DNA from: Phaseolus vulgaris
Taxonomy: Eukaryota > Streptophyta > Magnoliopsida > Fabales > Fabaceae
Direction: 5' to 3'
NCBI RefSeq assembly: GCF_000499845.2
Contig: NC_023759.2
Span: 50,132,172 to 50,196,171, forward strand
DNA length: 64,000 nt
This document shows positions 1 to 11,948 of this stretch, in pieces. The translations under genes were made by a program, and so were the position numbers. The notes under the pieces are model-generated. The model searched no databases. It was not told the origin of the DNA and saw only the letters and a program-made list of their open reading frames with translations. The first letter of the stretch is position 1; every line of letters begins with the position of its first letter.

Positions 1-3000
1 CTGATGCAATGTAGCAAGAAGTTAAGGATCCAACAATGTTCATTATGCCCAAGGATACCACTTCTCTGTTCGGATAAATACTGTGTCCTTTTAGAGATGC
101 AAATGATCGTCCAACAGCAATAGATCCCTATTGTTGTGCACCAAATAAGCTATATTAATACAATTCAAAACACTATATAATACAATGAATTAAATTTGTT
201 TGATTATTTAACTCCTTTTAAGAAATAGATTAGTTTTGAGCATTCTTTTGAATTTTGGATTAAGTAACTCTAAAGAGGAGGAGTTTTTGTGTTGAAAAAG
301 GATTCTCCTTCATTTTGTGTTGACGCAATGGGATATCAGATTGCTGTGTTAGTTGTAAAGAGAGGTTTGTTAAGTTCTTTAAATTTCTCTATTTGTTAAA
401 GATTTATGTTTGCGGTTTACTTATAATTTTGTGCTCTTTTGAATTTTGATGTGTTAGTATATTCTGACTTTTTAATTCTTTGCTAAAAAAAAGTATACTA
501 TAACTATCGTTAAAGGTGGATTTCTGTGTAAACGACATTTTTTAGTTTTGAGTTAGCCGACAACTTTTATTGAAAGATTAGTTTAGGTTGAAGCGTAACA
601 ATTTATATTTTTTTATTTTATTTTATATAAGAGTTAAGTTGCTTTAATTGATTCATATTTATTTATTATTTTTTATTGATTAAAAAAAAACATGAATATA
701 TATGGGATACCTACCGTGAATGAAATAATAGCAATGTTCAAGCCTATTCTCATCAAATGAACCACAACTTTGCTGTCAAATATTAACTGATTGAAAGAGC
801 TTGGATTCAAGCTACCTCCTCCTTTAATTGGTCCCAACACTTCAACTCTGTAGTCCTTCACTTGGTGCTCATGAACATTTATTTTGTAGGCAATAATAGA
901 GGATGCAATAATAGATAAGAGAGGAGCAACGTGTGACAACCAGAGAAGTTTCTTGTTCCTTTTACCCTATTTGGATATGCAACAATATATATAGGTTAAC
1001 TTTAGTGTAAGAGTTAGTTAGTTTTCATAAAATAAAATAAAAGTAGCAGCAATACTAACCAGGAATCTCGTAAATAGGATGAAGCATAGAAATGAGAATC
1101 CAATAACGAAGTTGTAGGGATGCCACAATGACTGCAAAAGTAGGAAAATGAACTTTGAGTTGTAATTAAATTGAATGGTTTGTTTAATTTGCAATGGAAG
1201 TGTATATCTTATTATTACTTGGTTTTTGAAGGATGTCCAAAGAGATTTGAGCACAGAAAATAAAGCAGTTTTGTTGGTATCGATCCCAAATAATCCTTTC
1301 AATTGTTGTAGTCCAATGCCCACAGCAGCTGCTGCCAAGAACCCTACGATCGTGGATTGGGAAATATATTCCACCAGAAAACCAAACCTGTAAAATGTCA
1401 GAGGTTCAGCCATACCATAATAATTTAATGCCCTATTTGGTTTCACAGAGTAATTTCTCACATTTTTAATTAGTCAACTATTATAGTTTTCTCATAAGAA
1501 ATTTTTCAACATGAATTTCCAAACATAAACAATTTGGAATTTCACCTCTCGATTAGAAAGGAGAATATTTTATTGTATATAAGTGACTGCAAACCTTAAT
1601 TCATGAGTCGATTTTATGGACTTGAGTTAGACTTAAACTTCACTTCGTAATATAGTATCAGAGTCATTTAAAGTCTATCCTAGCGAGTACTTGTTGATTC
1701 TATCGTGTCATCCGCTATCGGGCAACTTACGAGTTGTCACTCTCGACATGTGAAGAGCTATGTTGAAGATCCAATATTTCATTTTTCTTGTCCTTTTATA
1801 TTTTACTTTACAAATTCATTGGAATTCAGTTTTAGGTGCGAAAGTTCATGTCCATAACGTCGTACAAAATAACTCATGAGTTTTTCTTTATTTTATTTAG
1901 AATCTACAGACTGGCACCCTTAGAAGAATATAGGGAATCCAGTGTTCTAATTGATATATAGTGGTTATCAAAATAAAATTAGTTTACCCTTTGCAAGTTC
2001 TTTATTATTATATATTGTAAAAACAATTTAAAAAAAAATTGAATAGTACTACAATATAATAATTCATGTTAAGACACATAATAAAACGTTAGTAGAAAAT
2101 ATTGACTTTAGGTGCACTTGAATAGTTTCAAAATATATATTTTTATGATACTTATAACTTTCTAGAGTTTTTTTTAATCATGCATTTTATAACTTTGTAA
2201 TTAAGGTGACAACAGGTTATAGTTTCTCTTGTTTTCCAAAAGTTTATCCTAGTACGTATCTGCCTCGTTTATATAAAATTATTTACGAGATTTTATAGCT
2301 ACGAGTAGATATGGATATCTACACATTTATTTAGTTTTAAATTATTTAAAAATAAAAAATTAATATAAATAAAATAATTATCTTAATTTTGAAAAATTAA
2401 TATTTAAAAAAATTAATTTAGTAAGTATAGAAAGAAACATAAATTTATAAAGTATATATTATTTTTACTGATAACTTTATTTTGATTACTTTTTAAAACA
2501 AAATCTAAATAAAAATTAATAACAGTACATGGAAAATTTGAAAACATAATATTCATTCTCACCGATTAACAAATAAATAATTAAAATACATATATCTATT
2601 GTTTACTAATAACCATTAAAAATGTTTATTTTATCTACACTACAACAAAATCATAAAATAAAAATTAATTTATAAAAAACAAAATAATTAGTTGCAATAG
2701 TAACTAACTTAGATATCATTTTAGAAACTAAAAAGAAATTTCGTTTCTAAACTAATTTATATTATTGTTAAATAATTTCTAAATTAGTATCTAATTAGCC
2801 ACCAAGGTTTTTCTACTAAATTTAGAAATTAAATAATTGGTAGTTAAAACCTTAATTGCTAATTAGATACCAATAAACTATTTAACAATAATAGAAACTA
2901 ATTTAGAAACCAATTTTTTTTTAATTTCTAAAATGGTCTCTATTTTAATTCCTATTGTAACTAATTATTTTGATCTCTAAAAATTATTTCTATTTCATGA

Positions 3001-4013
3001 TTTTCTTGTAGTGTTAAAAATACATTTCATCAAACTTTTTTTATCTAGTTGTCACACACATTCCACAAACAAATCACAAACTATATATATACATATAACC
3101 CTTTTGACTCTTGATTAATAGGGAAATAATGAATTAAGAAGGCATGAGGATATATGGCATAGGAGACTGACCTAAAGAGGCCGAAAGCAAGTTGAAAGAT
3201 GCCCGCAAAAAAAGTTACAGTGAAAACAAGATGAGTGTATCCAATAGAATCATGAATTGGAAGTTTCAATGTCTGAATCATTGAGGAAAGTAGCAGTGAA
3301 TCTACAGATCCAGGTCCAATCACCATTTCCCTTGAACTCGCTAGCAGAGCATAAATAAGAGGTGGCACAATTCCTGTGTCTGTCAAAATCAATCATCATC
3401 CATTCTTAATGATACATTTCAACAACTCATCAAACAAAATAAAATCACTGTTCATGCAACTTACAGAGGCCATATTCTGGACTTAGCTGCGCCAATGTTG
3501 CATTTCCCATGCACTGTAACAGATTAAACCCATCATTTCAATGGACTCAGTATTACATAATAGGTATACTAATAATGCAGGAGAAGAAATGAAATGAGTT
3601 TGACATGAGGAAGTGTAATATTGTATTGTTGATGTATTGTGAACCTGAGGAATGGCGAAGATTGCGAGGATTAGGCCAGCCATGAAATCGCACTTGAACT
3701 TTTGGGCATTGTAGTTTTGGAATGAAGCAAGAATGGGAAACAAGTTCTTGAAGAAGGCAAAAGCGCGTTTGGAAAAGGGTTGGTTCCTGAGAGAAGAGAA
3801 TGTGTTTGGATGTGGATGCGGTACGAGGATGTCCTTGATGTTGTCCACGACCTGACGCAACATGGAGGGTGGATCTGGAGGATTCACCACCCACTGACTC
3901 ATGTTCTTCTCAATGTCCAAAACCTCTTCTAACGTGATTTTCTCTAACGTGCTTTTCTCTAACGTGCTTTTCTTTGAAGCTACCATCTCTGAGTTACTAG
4001 AGTTCCTGCACAT
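1..4013 (-). CDS. SULTR/SulP-family sulfate transporter, 5' part (7 exons, truncated by window edge)
   Basis: Proton-coupled sulfate transporter of the plasma membrane (or an internal membrane), SulP/SLC26 family. Exons read on the minus strand: 4013-3645, 3513-3465, 3379-3172, 1387-1219, 1131-1060, 966-715, 127 to beyond 1. All joins are GT-AG and in frame, giving about 415 residues; the C-terminal STAS domain lies outside the window. Family signatures seen are a hydrophilic N-terminus, [23 protein letters not shown] then [57 protein letters not shown], and AVGRSF followed by [10 protein letters not shown]. The start is the first ATG of the open frame. Residues 16-30 are a 15-bp tandem repeat coding STLEK-type units. 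Intron 3 (3171-1388) is unusually long and holds a CACTA MITE and a TRIM element. Exon 7 starts GSIAVGRSF, where plant SULTRs normally read EAxAxGR. The SULTR subgroup is unclear; it resembles groups 1-3 rather than group 4. Confidence 0.9.
1530..1775 (+). mobile_element. TRIM retroelement remnant in sulfate transporter intron 3
   Basis: Terminal-repeat retrotransposon in miniature, degraded. A 5' LTR-like part (about 1530-1650, with TGTATATAAGTG, GCAAACC and GAGTTAGACTTAAA) is followed by TAGTATCAGAG at 1653, a degenerate initiator-Met-tRNA primer-binding site. A short internal part (TATCGTGTCATCCGCTATCGG) follows, then the start of a 3' LTR (TGTTGAAGATCC at 1761), which is cut short. Element identity rests on comparison with the other copies in this window and on recalled legume TRIMs. 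Confidence 0.7.
2638..3013. mobile_element. CACTA-type MITE in sulfate transporter intron 3
   Basis: Non-autonomous element of 376 bp running from CACTACAAC to TTCTTGTAGTG. It folds back almost along its whole length: phrases such as GATACCAATTTAGAAACTA in one arm recur inverted in the other. Flanking triplets are CTA and TTA, an imperfect 3-bp target duplication. No coding capacity. Ends and 3-bp duplication fit the CACTA (EnSpm/CMC) superfamily. Confidence 0.85.
3926..3974 (-). repeat. 15-bp tandem repeat in sulfate transporter exon 1
   Basis: About three units of a 15-bp sequence containing AACGTGCTTTTCTCT (plus strand) encode [15 protein letters not shown] near residues 16-30 of the transporter. 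The unit length is a multiple of three, so copy changes keep the frame. It lies in the cytosolic N-terminus, before the first membrane segment. Confidence 0.8.
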
Positions 4014-4019
4014 TTCAGG

Positions 4020-7000
4020 AACCTAGTGCTCTCAGAGAAGTGCTTCACTTCTTCACTCTTTCTAACTTCTTTATGGCATATGTTATTATATTATGAACCG
4101 TGTTCTTTTTGTTTACAGTATATATTTATTTTACTGAAAAAAGTTTCCTTACATTAAATGTTAATTATTTTATTATAAATTTAACCAAAGTTGTGAAACT
4201 GAGGCTTATATATGAAAAAAAAAGAGTGTAATATTGAGAAAATAAATTATTATAAATGATTACTTAAGTAATTAATAGTCGACAAAATCGAGTGATAGTT
4301 CCTATTCTTAATACGACAGCATACGATTTTTTAAAAGTAATTATCAAAACAGTTAAATATCATACGTGAAAATTTGAAGGATACCACAAAATTTTCAAAA
4401 GCACTTCTAGAAAATGCGTTTTGTTTAAAGCTTTTAAATAAAAAATAGATATTTTATTATTACTTTGAGAATCTAGAGTTTGAATAACTTAAGGAAATCA
4501 ATTGAAATTATAAGTAATGTTTAAGAAATGTGTAATAATTCAGTGTGACCCAACAACAAGTGAAAAGAGAATCTCGCATTAAGAAAAATATCACTTATCT
4601 ATTAAATTAAAACTTATTTTCCTTCTCACTTATTGACAAGCCGTTTCTGGTTAAATTAATATTAAAATTAAAATAATCGAAATTAAAAGGCAATCAACAT
4701 TTGTGAATAATAAATGTCATTTAATTTAGAAATAAAAAACTTTCTAGTTGCAAGCAAAAAAAATGAATCTGTAAATAGTAAAATAAACTAAGTTTTAATA
4801 TGAATCTAAATATTTATCGCATTAAAAAAGAGAGAGAAAAAGAAGGCACGTCCGTTCTAGATGCTGAAAAAAGGTCCATAAAAAAATATTAATCTATATT
4901 TCAATTTGTGGTGCGTGAATCTGCCTACTTAAGCAATTAAGGAGACACTTACGTTCAATAAACAATTAATTTATTTTTTTCTTCAAATTCAATTAAGTAG
5001 CTTCTAAATTTAGTATAATTAAAATAATTAATTAGAAACTCGATAACCTAACTTGTTATATCTATCATTTGAGTTTAATTTTGATAAAATGAGAATATAA
5101 ATAATTTTCACGTCAATTTAATTTTTTTCACTATAATTTGTCAAATGAGTTATTTTCATATTTGTAGTTTCAATAACTTAAATCAAAATCTTATACTTTA
5201 AAATTAAAGAAAGAGTATATTTAACCCTTGTAAACTTTAATTTTGTCTAAATTAATTCTCAAATTTTATCTCATTTACTAGTACACATTTTTAAGTTTAA
5301 TTTTATTCAAATTAATCCTTTAATTCCACTTTTTCTACAAATAGACATTAAGAAATTTAATTTTATTCTAATTAATATTTATCATTGATTAAATTTTTTC
5401 AATACTATTTTATAGAAAAAAAAATATTTATTAAAAAATTAAAAGATTTGAAGATGAGTTAGAATAAAATTCAAAATTTAGGTGTATATTGATAAAAAAA
5501 ATATTAAAATTTAGGAATTTATATATAACTAAATTTATGATATTAGTGATAAATAATACAAGCTATTTTTCAAGATATTATTTTAATTAAAATTAATGTA
5601 ACTTATTTAATATTATATTCAGAATGAATTTATTTAAAAATATATATATTTCAGAGAAAATTATTGTATTAATATATGTTGTTTCATTCACTAAAGTAAC
5701 CTTTTTTAAACAATGGCATTCGCAGTGTCGTTAATAATAAAAAAAAAATCTCTCGTATGTGATTTATTTTATTTTATTTTATTTTATGAACGAGGTATAA
5801 TGGTTCTTTCACTATCCTGTTTCTAATTATTTTGCCTTCGGTGTTTAATTGGGCCTCATAACCCAACTTCCCACAGAATAGCGTCCCAAGTTCTTATGGG
5901 CTTAGGAGGCCGATGCTTCTTTCTCTGGTCTTTGAAATTTAGGGGAAGCCCAATATTCTTAAAAAAAAGTGTTTTTAATAATATAGCTTCTACTATTCTT
6001 TTTTATTTTTTACTATAATTGATTGAATATTATAAAATTAGGAAATATTTTTATTAAATAAATTATAAGATTTACCAGATTTTATTATTTTCATTAAATT
6101 TAACCAATGAAAGAAAATGTTTTTAAAAGAATGTGATCGAGAGTATTCCCAAAACTTCTCACACCTTAAAAAAATTGAAATAAAAATTACTAAAATCAAA
6201 TTAAATAGAAAAGAGAAAGTGTGAAGCATTTTCACATATATTTGTTAATAAAATATAGAAGAAAAAAAGTGTGAAGCAGCAAATTAAGTTGATTATAGCA
6301 AGAATTGGAATGTGAGTTTCCAAAGACAAGTAATGATATTTATATTGTTTGGGTGGAGAAATAGCAGCATAACTAATGAGTTTGATTGGAATGCAAAAAT
6401 ATCTGGATTTCATAGAACATGAATCCTCCTATGTCCAATCAAACTAATTTAACTCTCCTTTTCATGTTCATCAAAATGTAACTAACTTTTAGGTATAGAA
6501 ACAAGCAAAATAAGTGAGGTCCAACCACATTCATTAGTGTCAATGCCAAATCTTAAACATGATCTAACCCTAAAATTACAACAACAAATCATAAACAACA
6601 CTACAAAATTAACTTTTTCATGGTTTAGAATTTATGGTTTGGGCTGAGGAGAAAGAGAGAAAAAAAAGATGGAATGGAAAAAGAAAACGAGATTATTTAA
6701 ATTTAAAAACTGACTGAAAATTCTATATTAAATTTGGCTGACGTGAATAAATTTAGTTATATAGAAATATATTTAGAAAATAATTTAAAAAATAAATTTA
6801 GTTAAGTTTTTTATATCATACTTTGCAGTCAGATTAAATTGGGTTCATGATGAAACCAACTTGTTCTCAGTTTTGTTAACAATCTTTACTATCTTCATTG
6901 ACAGTTCTCACCCTTTCTTTTTCCTCTGATGTTGGCAATATTAGAATACTACTTTATTAACACCATTACCAGTAACATTCCAAACTAGTATATTCCTAAT

Positions 7001-7034
7001 GTACCTCATCATGTGGCTAACAAAGCTCATTATA

Positions 7035-7068
<34 letters not shown>

Positions 7069-7700
7069 TATTTGGTTGGTAAAATGGGAAAGAAGAAATT
7101 ACATACTACACTTTTTTAGAAGGTTGAGATAACTTCTATAATACTGTGTCAACTCATTCTTTTCACTTCTCTTTTGACTTTGAATCCTTGTATTACTTGG
7201 TTTACTGTGCAGTGATTGATAGAAAAGAAGCAACGTGTGGACGACATCCCAACATTGAGATTTTAAATATACACTACAAAAATATTGACGTTAATCTCAA
7301 AAAAAAATTAAAAATACTAAATTCACACTAATTATCATTTAATTTAATGTATTTTTTTCTATTTTTTTATGAGTTTTTTTTAGGAGTTTAACATCAATAT
7401 TTCTTATAATAATATAATAATATTAGTAACCAATGTCTTGATTTTGCTGCATATATTATCACACTCTTAATATTTGATTAATCATTGTTTTAGTATGATA
7501 ATTGATTTAGGCATGTATTATATTGAAGAAGATATTAACCGGCCTAGACTTTCTTAATTAGTTGTGTTTCGTACTATTTAAGTAAAATATAGAAAAAAAA
7601 CCCTTAGCGTATATTATAAATCCTAAATAATCTCGTATTCTAAAGAGATGAGAAATTTATAGAGAGAAAAAAAAATAATAAATTTATAATAAGAGAAGAG
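4020..7700. other. Intergenic, AT-rich, between sulfate transporter and FLZ gene
   Basis: Divergent intergenic space between the transporter 5' end and the FLZ gene. It is AT-rich with stop codons in all frames. It contains an (ATTTT)n run near 5766-5786 and a (TTA)n microsatellite at about 7036-7069. The segment 5840-5960 is less AT-rich and carries GGGCCT, GGGCTTAGG and AAGCCCA motifs like plant promoter telobox/site II elements, but no gene follows from it. A sequence starting CACTACAAAAATATT near 7271 resembles a CACTA end but has no clear partner. Confidence 0.6.
7036..7069. repeat. (TTA)n microsatellite
   Basis: Uninterrupted run of about 11 ATT/TTA units, a simple sequence repeat in intergenic DNA upstream of the FLZ gene. 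Confidence 0.9.
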
Positions 7701-7718
7701 AGATGAAAAAAGGAATGA

Positions 7719-7728
7719 TATATAAAAG
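7719..7728 (+). promoter_or_regulatory. Probable TATA box of the FLZ gene
   Basis: TATATAAAAG lies about 285 bp before the FLZ start codon. A pyrimidine-rich leader (CTCACTCACTC, CTCTCTCTCTC) follows at 7850-7910, consistent with a transcript starting downstream of this box. No experimental start is known here. Confidence 0.55.
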
Positions 7729-7945
7729 ATGTATATCATGATAACAAGTTCATCCCCACAATCAACGGTTGAGATGAGATCTTCCACTTTTTTTTTCTTA
7801 TAACTTGATTAAAAGCATTTCATCTAAACTCATCTTCCGTCTTTGCTTCTCACTCACTCACTCGTGCGTTTTGTGTCAAGTCTGAACTCAACTCCATTCT
7901 CTCTCTCTCATTGTTTCTTCGAAGCAGTGGTGTTCGTATCTCTCC

Positions 7946-7963
7946 ATGGCAAACGTTTTCTAA
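7946..7963 (+). other. Five-codon upstream ORF in FLZ leader
   Basis: ATG GCA AAC GTT TTC TAA encodes MANVF and ends 40 bp before the FLZ start codon. The start has G at +4 in a CCATGG context. If the transcript begins near the pyrimidine-rich stretch upstream, this is the first AUG on the mRNA. Confidence 0.5.
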
Positions 7964-8003
7964 CACAAAAACAACACGAGAGGAGGAGGAGGAAGAAGAA
8001 GAT

Positions 8004-8799
8004 ATGCTGCTTGGAAAGCGCCCTCGCCCACCAACTATGAAAAGAACTACCAGCATGAGTGGTGGCTTGGCCGTGGAATTGCCCACAACCGACGAGGAAC
8101 TCGTGTCTGATCCACTTCTTCCTCACCATGATCATCACCCCAACATCAAACTCGATCCACTTCTTGATCTTGTTGCCATGGGAAGACATAATGAATTGCT
8201 GGAAAATGTTTCTGAGGCCAAAGCGCCATCGTATGAAAAATATGAGCAACTTTTGAAGGGCATGGCCACGGTCATACCACTTTCCCGAACAACCTCAAAT
8301 AATCCTCGTCACAGTCACAACCTTACGTCAAACACTTCGCACTTTCTTCGGACTTGTGGCCTCTGCAAGTGTCTCTTGGCACCTGATCGACGAGACATCT
8401 ATATGTATAGGTATGTATATTAGGTTTTTTCTTCTTAACTAAAGTTTCAATTTTAATGGCAGAAGGACTTCAAATACTCAGATTATTAAATTGCGTGCTC
8501 ATTCAGAGGTTCTGGTGATTAATTTTTGTTCACTTTACTTTCAAATCAAATTGGTGTGAATTAATGAATGTTTTGTTTACAGGATGTTGTTGATTAATTA
8601 GTTTTGTGAGTGAATTTGAGAAAATGGTTTGTTTAATTTCAGGGGGGATACGGCATTTTGCAGTTTGGAGTGCAGGGAGAAGCAGATGAAGCAAGACCAG
8701 AGAAAAGAAAAGTGGAAGGCAGGGTCTAACAAGGAGCACCACCGTGCATCGCCACCGCGCAAGGCTTCCAACAACAGTGAAACGGCTGCGTGTAATTGA
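8004..8799 (+). CDS. FCS-like zinc-finger (FLZ, DUF581) protein, 2 exons
   Basis: Exons 8004-8410 and 8643-8799 join through GTATGT...TTTCAG in frame, giving 187 aa. The FLZ domain spans the splice site, about residues 114-158: FLRTCGLCKCLL (C118, C121), DIYMYRGDTAFCS (C142) and C146, fitting C-x2-C-x20-FCSxxC. A basic, charged helix-like tail KQMKQDQRKEKWK follows. The N-terminus MLLGKRPRPP with a TTSM motif is typical of the family, which is why ATG 8004 was chosen; the frame is open upstream to 7911 but has no other ATG. FLZ proteins are plant-specific and bind SnRK1 kinase subunits through the FLZ domain, acting as scaffolds in energy and stress signalling. A polyadenylation-like AATAAA lies at 8812, very close to the stop. 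Confidence 0.92.
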
Positions 8800-9009
8800 A
8801 CGTGATTACAGAATAAACATAATTAATTAAGGTGATATATATATTTGAAGAAGGAGCTAACTGGTGCCTAATCATGTCCTCTTCTAACGTACCTCTCATG
8901 GTGCTCCATACATATATATTCTTCTTAATTTCACACCTAAGGTACTAGTTCTTATTCACACACTTCTGATACCAAATTGTACAAAAGGTGTGCTACATGT
9001 TGCTCTATT

Positions 9010-9165
9010 ATGGCCTATGCAATTTCAATCTTTCAATCTAAAATCTTCCCTATCATCACGTACATGCTTTTCCTTGGTGTGCTTGTTGTTGCATTTAACT
9101 CAACACAAGCAAATGGAAACACTCTATTAATTCTTACAATAATATATATAGTGTTGCCGATTTAA
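9010..9165 (+). CDS. Possible small secreted or membrane peptide (51 aa), unproven
   Basis: Short ATG frame about 210 bp after the FLZ stop. The N-terminus MAYAISIFQSKIFPIITYM is followed by a hydrophobic run LFLGVLVVAF, then NSTQANG and a second hydrophobic stretch LLILTIIYIVLP. This looks like a signal peptide or double membrane anchor. It could equally be chance coding in an AT-rich 3' region. No family recognised; no promoter or neighbour supports it clearly. Confidence 0.2.
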   Translation: MAYAISIFQSKIFPIITYMLFLGVLVVAFNSTQANGNTLLILTIIYIVLPI

Positions 9166-10329
9166 GTACACGTATATATACAATAACAAAAAAAGGATAT
9201 TCTTTTCTATATAAGCATGTTTGGAACAGCTATTTATATAGTTAGGGGGAAACTAGTTCTTTCTTATTTCACTCTCGAAATAATTAGTTGAACCAATATT
9301 ATGTACATATATTATTCTTGAAGAAATTTCTTATTCCATGCTCATAATAATAGCGTCTCAATAATGCAAGTTGGTTTAAGTAGAAGAAACTTAATTTCAT
9401 TTGAATAAAGTGGCGTAGGTATTGAAGTTATGAATAGGTCTTAAAAAACTTTATCCCTTTAAACGCGAGTTTACTTGTTCAACCCATAAACTAATTGAAA
9501 CATTGTTTTTTAAAGCAACCCCATATTAATTACGAATGAAAGCAATTAATATCCCGTTTGAATATAGTAATCGTAAATATTGAATGAGTGGGAAGAATAT
9601 TATTTGAGTGTTTATGACGTAGTACGGTAACAGCATGTATAAACTTATTGCTCTACTTTTTCAAAGTGGTGAGCCTAATGGAGAGGCAGTTGACAAAAAT
9701 AAATGAAACAATACTGACATAAATGTTGGACCCACTTTTAATTCGTAATAGCCATGGACATAAGCTACCAAACAAAAACAAGAATCTCAAGTTTTTTATT
9801 TATTTATTTGTTTCTTTATTCCACTACTTTATCTCCTCTGCTTGAATGGTAGATCTGAGGGGCACGGAAGCATGCATGTTCTCTCTTCTTCTTTTTTTCT
9901 CTCCAAAATAATTAAAAAGTTCAATAGTTTGATGAAGGAATGAAGGAGATTGATGGTACATCAACTCAAAGCATAACAAGGTAGATCCATGCGTGAACTT
10001 GGTTAGGTGGTGATGCCAAGTGCCACCACTCTCCTCCTCCTCTTAATTAATCATGTCACGAAATCATGAAAACGTGTGTTTTCTTTTCTATTTTCTCTTC
10101 TTCTCTTACATGTTTTATTTAGTGCCCCGCAATATGGACATTATAAGTTATGGAATCCCCGTGGTTCTCCTATTCTTACCTTTTTCTTTTGTGGACAACA
10201 TTCCTTGTGTTTAAACTTGAAGATTTCACATCTTAAAATATCATTTTACTTCATGATATTACAGATATATAGAGTGTACATAAATTTTTAGTTAAACTTA
10301 AAATTTACTTCTTAGTATGATATAAAAAA

Positions 10330-10535
10330 CATTTAGAGTTTTAGACTTATTGTGTCACTCACTATCAGACTACTCATAAACATATAGTCTTATGCACAAG
10401 TTACACTGAGGTAGAGATCTCAACTCAACGTGAGACAAATGTATTGGAGATCTCAAATTTATATAAGTAGATGCAAATATCATCTTATAAATCGATTTTA
10501 TAAAATTAAATTAGACTTAAAATCCACTTCTAATA
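10330..10535 (+). mobile_element. TRIM remnant (internal part plus 3' LTR)
   Basis: An internal-like segment with CACTCACTATCAGACTACTC is followed by an LTR beginning ATTGGAGATCTC near 10441, with TATATAAGTAGATGCAAATATCATCTTATAA and TTAGACTTAAAATCCACTTC near its end. It matches the other TRIM copies in the window (for example 43168-43440). The 5' LTR is missing or too decayed to see. Confidence 0.65.
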
Positions 10536-10774
10536 ATTCCTTCCTCTTAGCCATGTAATAATAGTAAACAATTATAGATGAGAGTTGGTAACCGGGGAGA
10601 TTAATGTAGTTTGGTATGTTTAGTTAAATTAATTTAGCTGATGATGGTGATGGCAATATGGGAGGCCATGGAATTGATATGAAAGTTTGAAAATAGAGAA
10701 AAGGACAAGATGTGTGGAATTATGATTAAAACTGAAATGGGGTTTTGTGGTGAAAGGCAAGGGTGTAGGGACAT

Positions 10775-10786
10775 GGGGGGGGGGGG
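10775..10786 (+). repeat. 12-base G homopolymer
   Basis: Twelve consecutive G residues, followed by TCC. It is unusual in this AT-rich sequence and also a place where sequencing or assembly length errors are likely. Confidence 0.95.
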
Positions 10787-11948
10787 TCCTTTCCAACACA
10801 TGTAAAGTCACAGGTCTTTTTGTCAGAATGGGAGGAAGAAGTCTCACATTAATTGGCCATAGTTGAGGCTGAGGTCCCCCCATTTGGGTTTATTTGAGAT
10901 GATGGAATAATGCATTGAAGTGTGTTAATGAATGATGATGAGTGATGGTTTGTATCGTGGCTGAAAAGTGAAAAAATAAAACGAGGTAGCAAAGGAAAAG
11001 GTGTGAGTGTGAAGCGCACTAGATGTGGTAATAAATTAGGGTTCACTTTTTAGGAGGCCCACACAGGAGAAGGAGATACCTAGTTCAAAAACCCCATCAT
11101 CTCATTTTAAACTGCACTCCAATCATCTCATACTTCAATCACAGACACAATCTCCTAATAATATTCACCCAGATTCTCTTTCCACCCCCCTGTCTCTTTC
11201 TTCCTATTACAACCTTCAACATTTTTTCATCAGAATCCATCTCAGATTTCATTCAACTGGAAAGAAAAAAACTATGACCTGTTTCATTTGTCCCTTCTTA
11301 ACAATAATCTTTGTACATCGGAACGCCAACTACACAATTACCATTGTAGAGAAAAATGCATGTTCTAATTAGAAGGAAAAGTAAAAATGAAGGCATTTAT
11401 AACATAAGTTGCAGAAGAAGACAAAACAAGATATCTTTGAGATTCCTACGCCTGCTAGCAAAAAGGACAAACCAATTCCTCTGCTTGGGCCATCTCTCTT
11501 CATCTCAAACTGTCTGTGGTTGGCAGCCAGTTATAGCAGCTTCCACATGAGAGATTCTAGCTTCAATGATATCTTGTTAATTGTTTCATGCAGCCTTGAA
11601 GGTAGGGTCTTGCAGCTGTGTTCCAATTTTGTGCCTATATGCAGAGTTTACAGAATGCAACTCCCTCATTTCCTATTTTCATATAACTTCTTCATGAGTG
11701 CTTCATTTAACCCAATGTATCTTCCTTTTATCTTCTTTAACTACCCTTAGAAACATGTTTTTGTATACAAATAAACTTTTTAGCTACAATCTTAAGAGTT
11801 CTACACGTGAGACAATCATTTGGATGTGTTTGTTTCTCTGCATTAGTGCTATTAAATTGGAGCACTGAAGGAGTCGACGTGTGTAAACGGGCTGTGGTCC
11901 ATTGCCCAATTTTTGTACAGGCCACTGATTTGTTGGACCAACTTAAAT

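Noticed and set aside
7911..8003. N-terminal extension of the FLZ frame
   Set aside because: There is no ATG in frame before 8004, and MLLGKRPRPP is the usual family N-terminus.
9990..10035. Sequence around AGGTGGTGATGCCAAG that vaguely resembles a miR394 star strand
   Set aside because: It lacks the mature miR394 sequence and a convincing hairpin partner.
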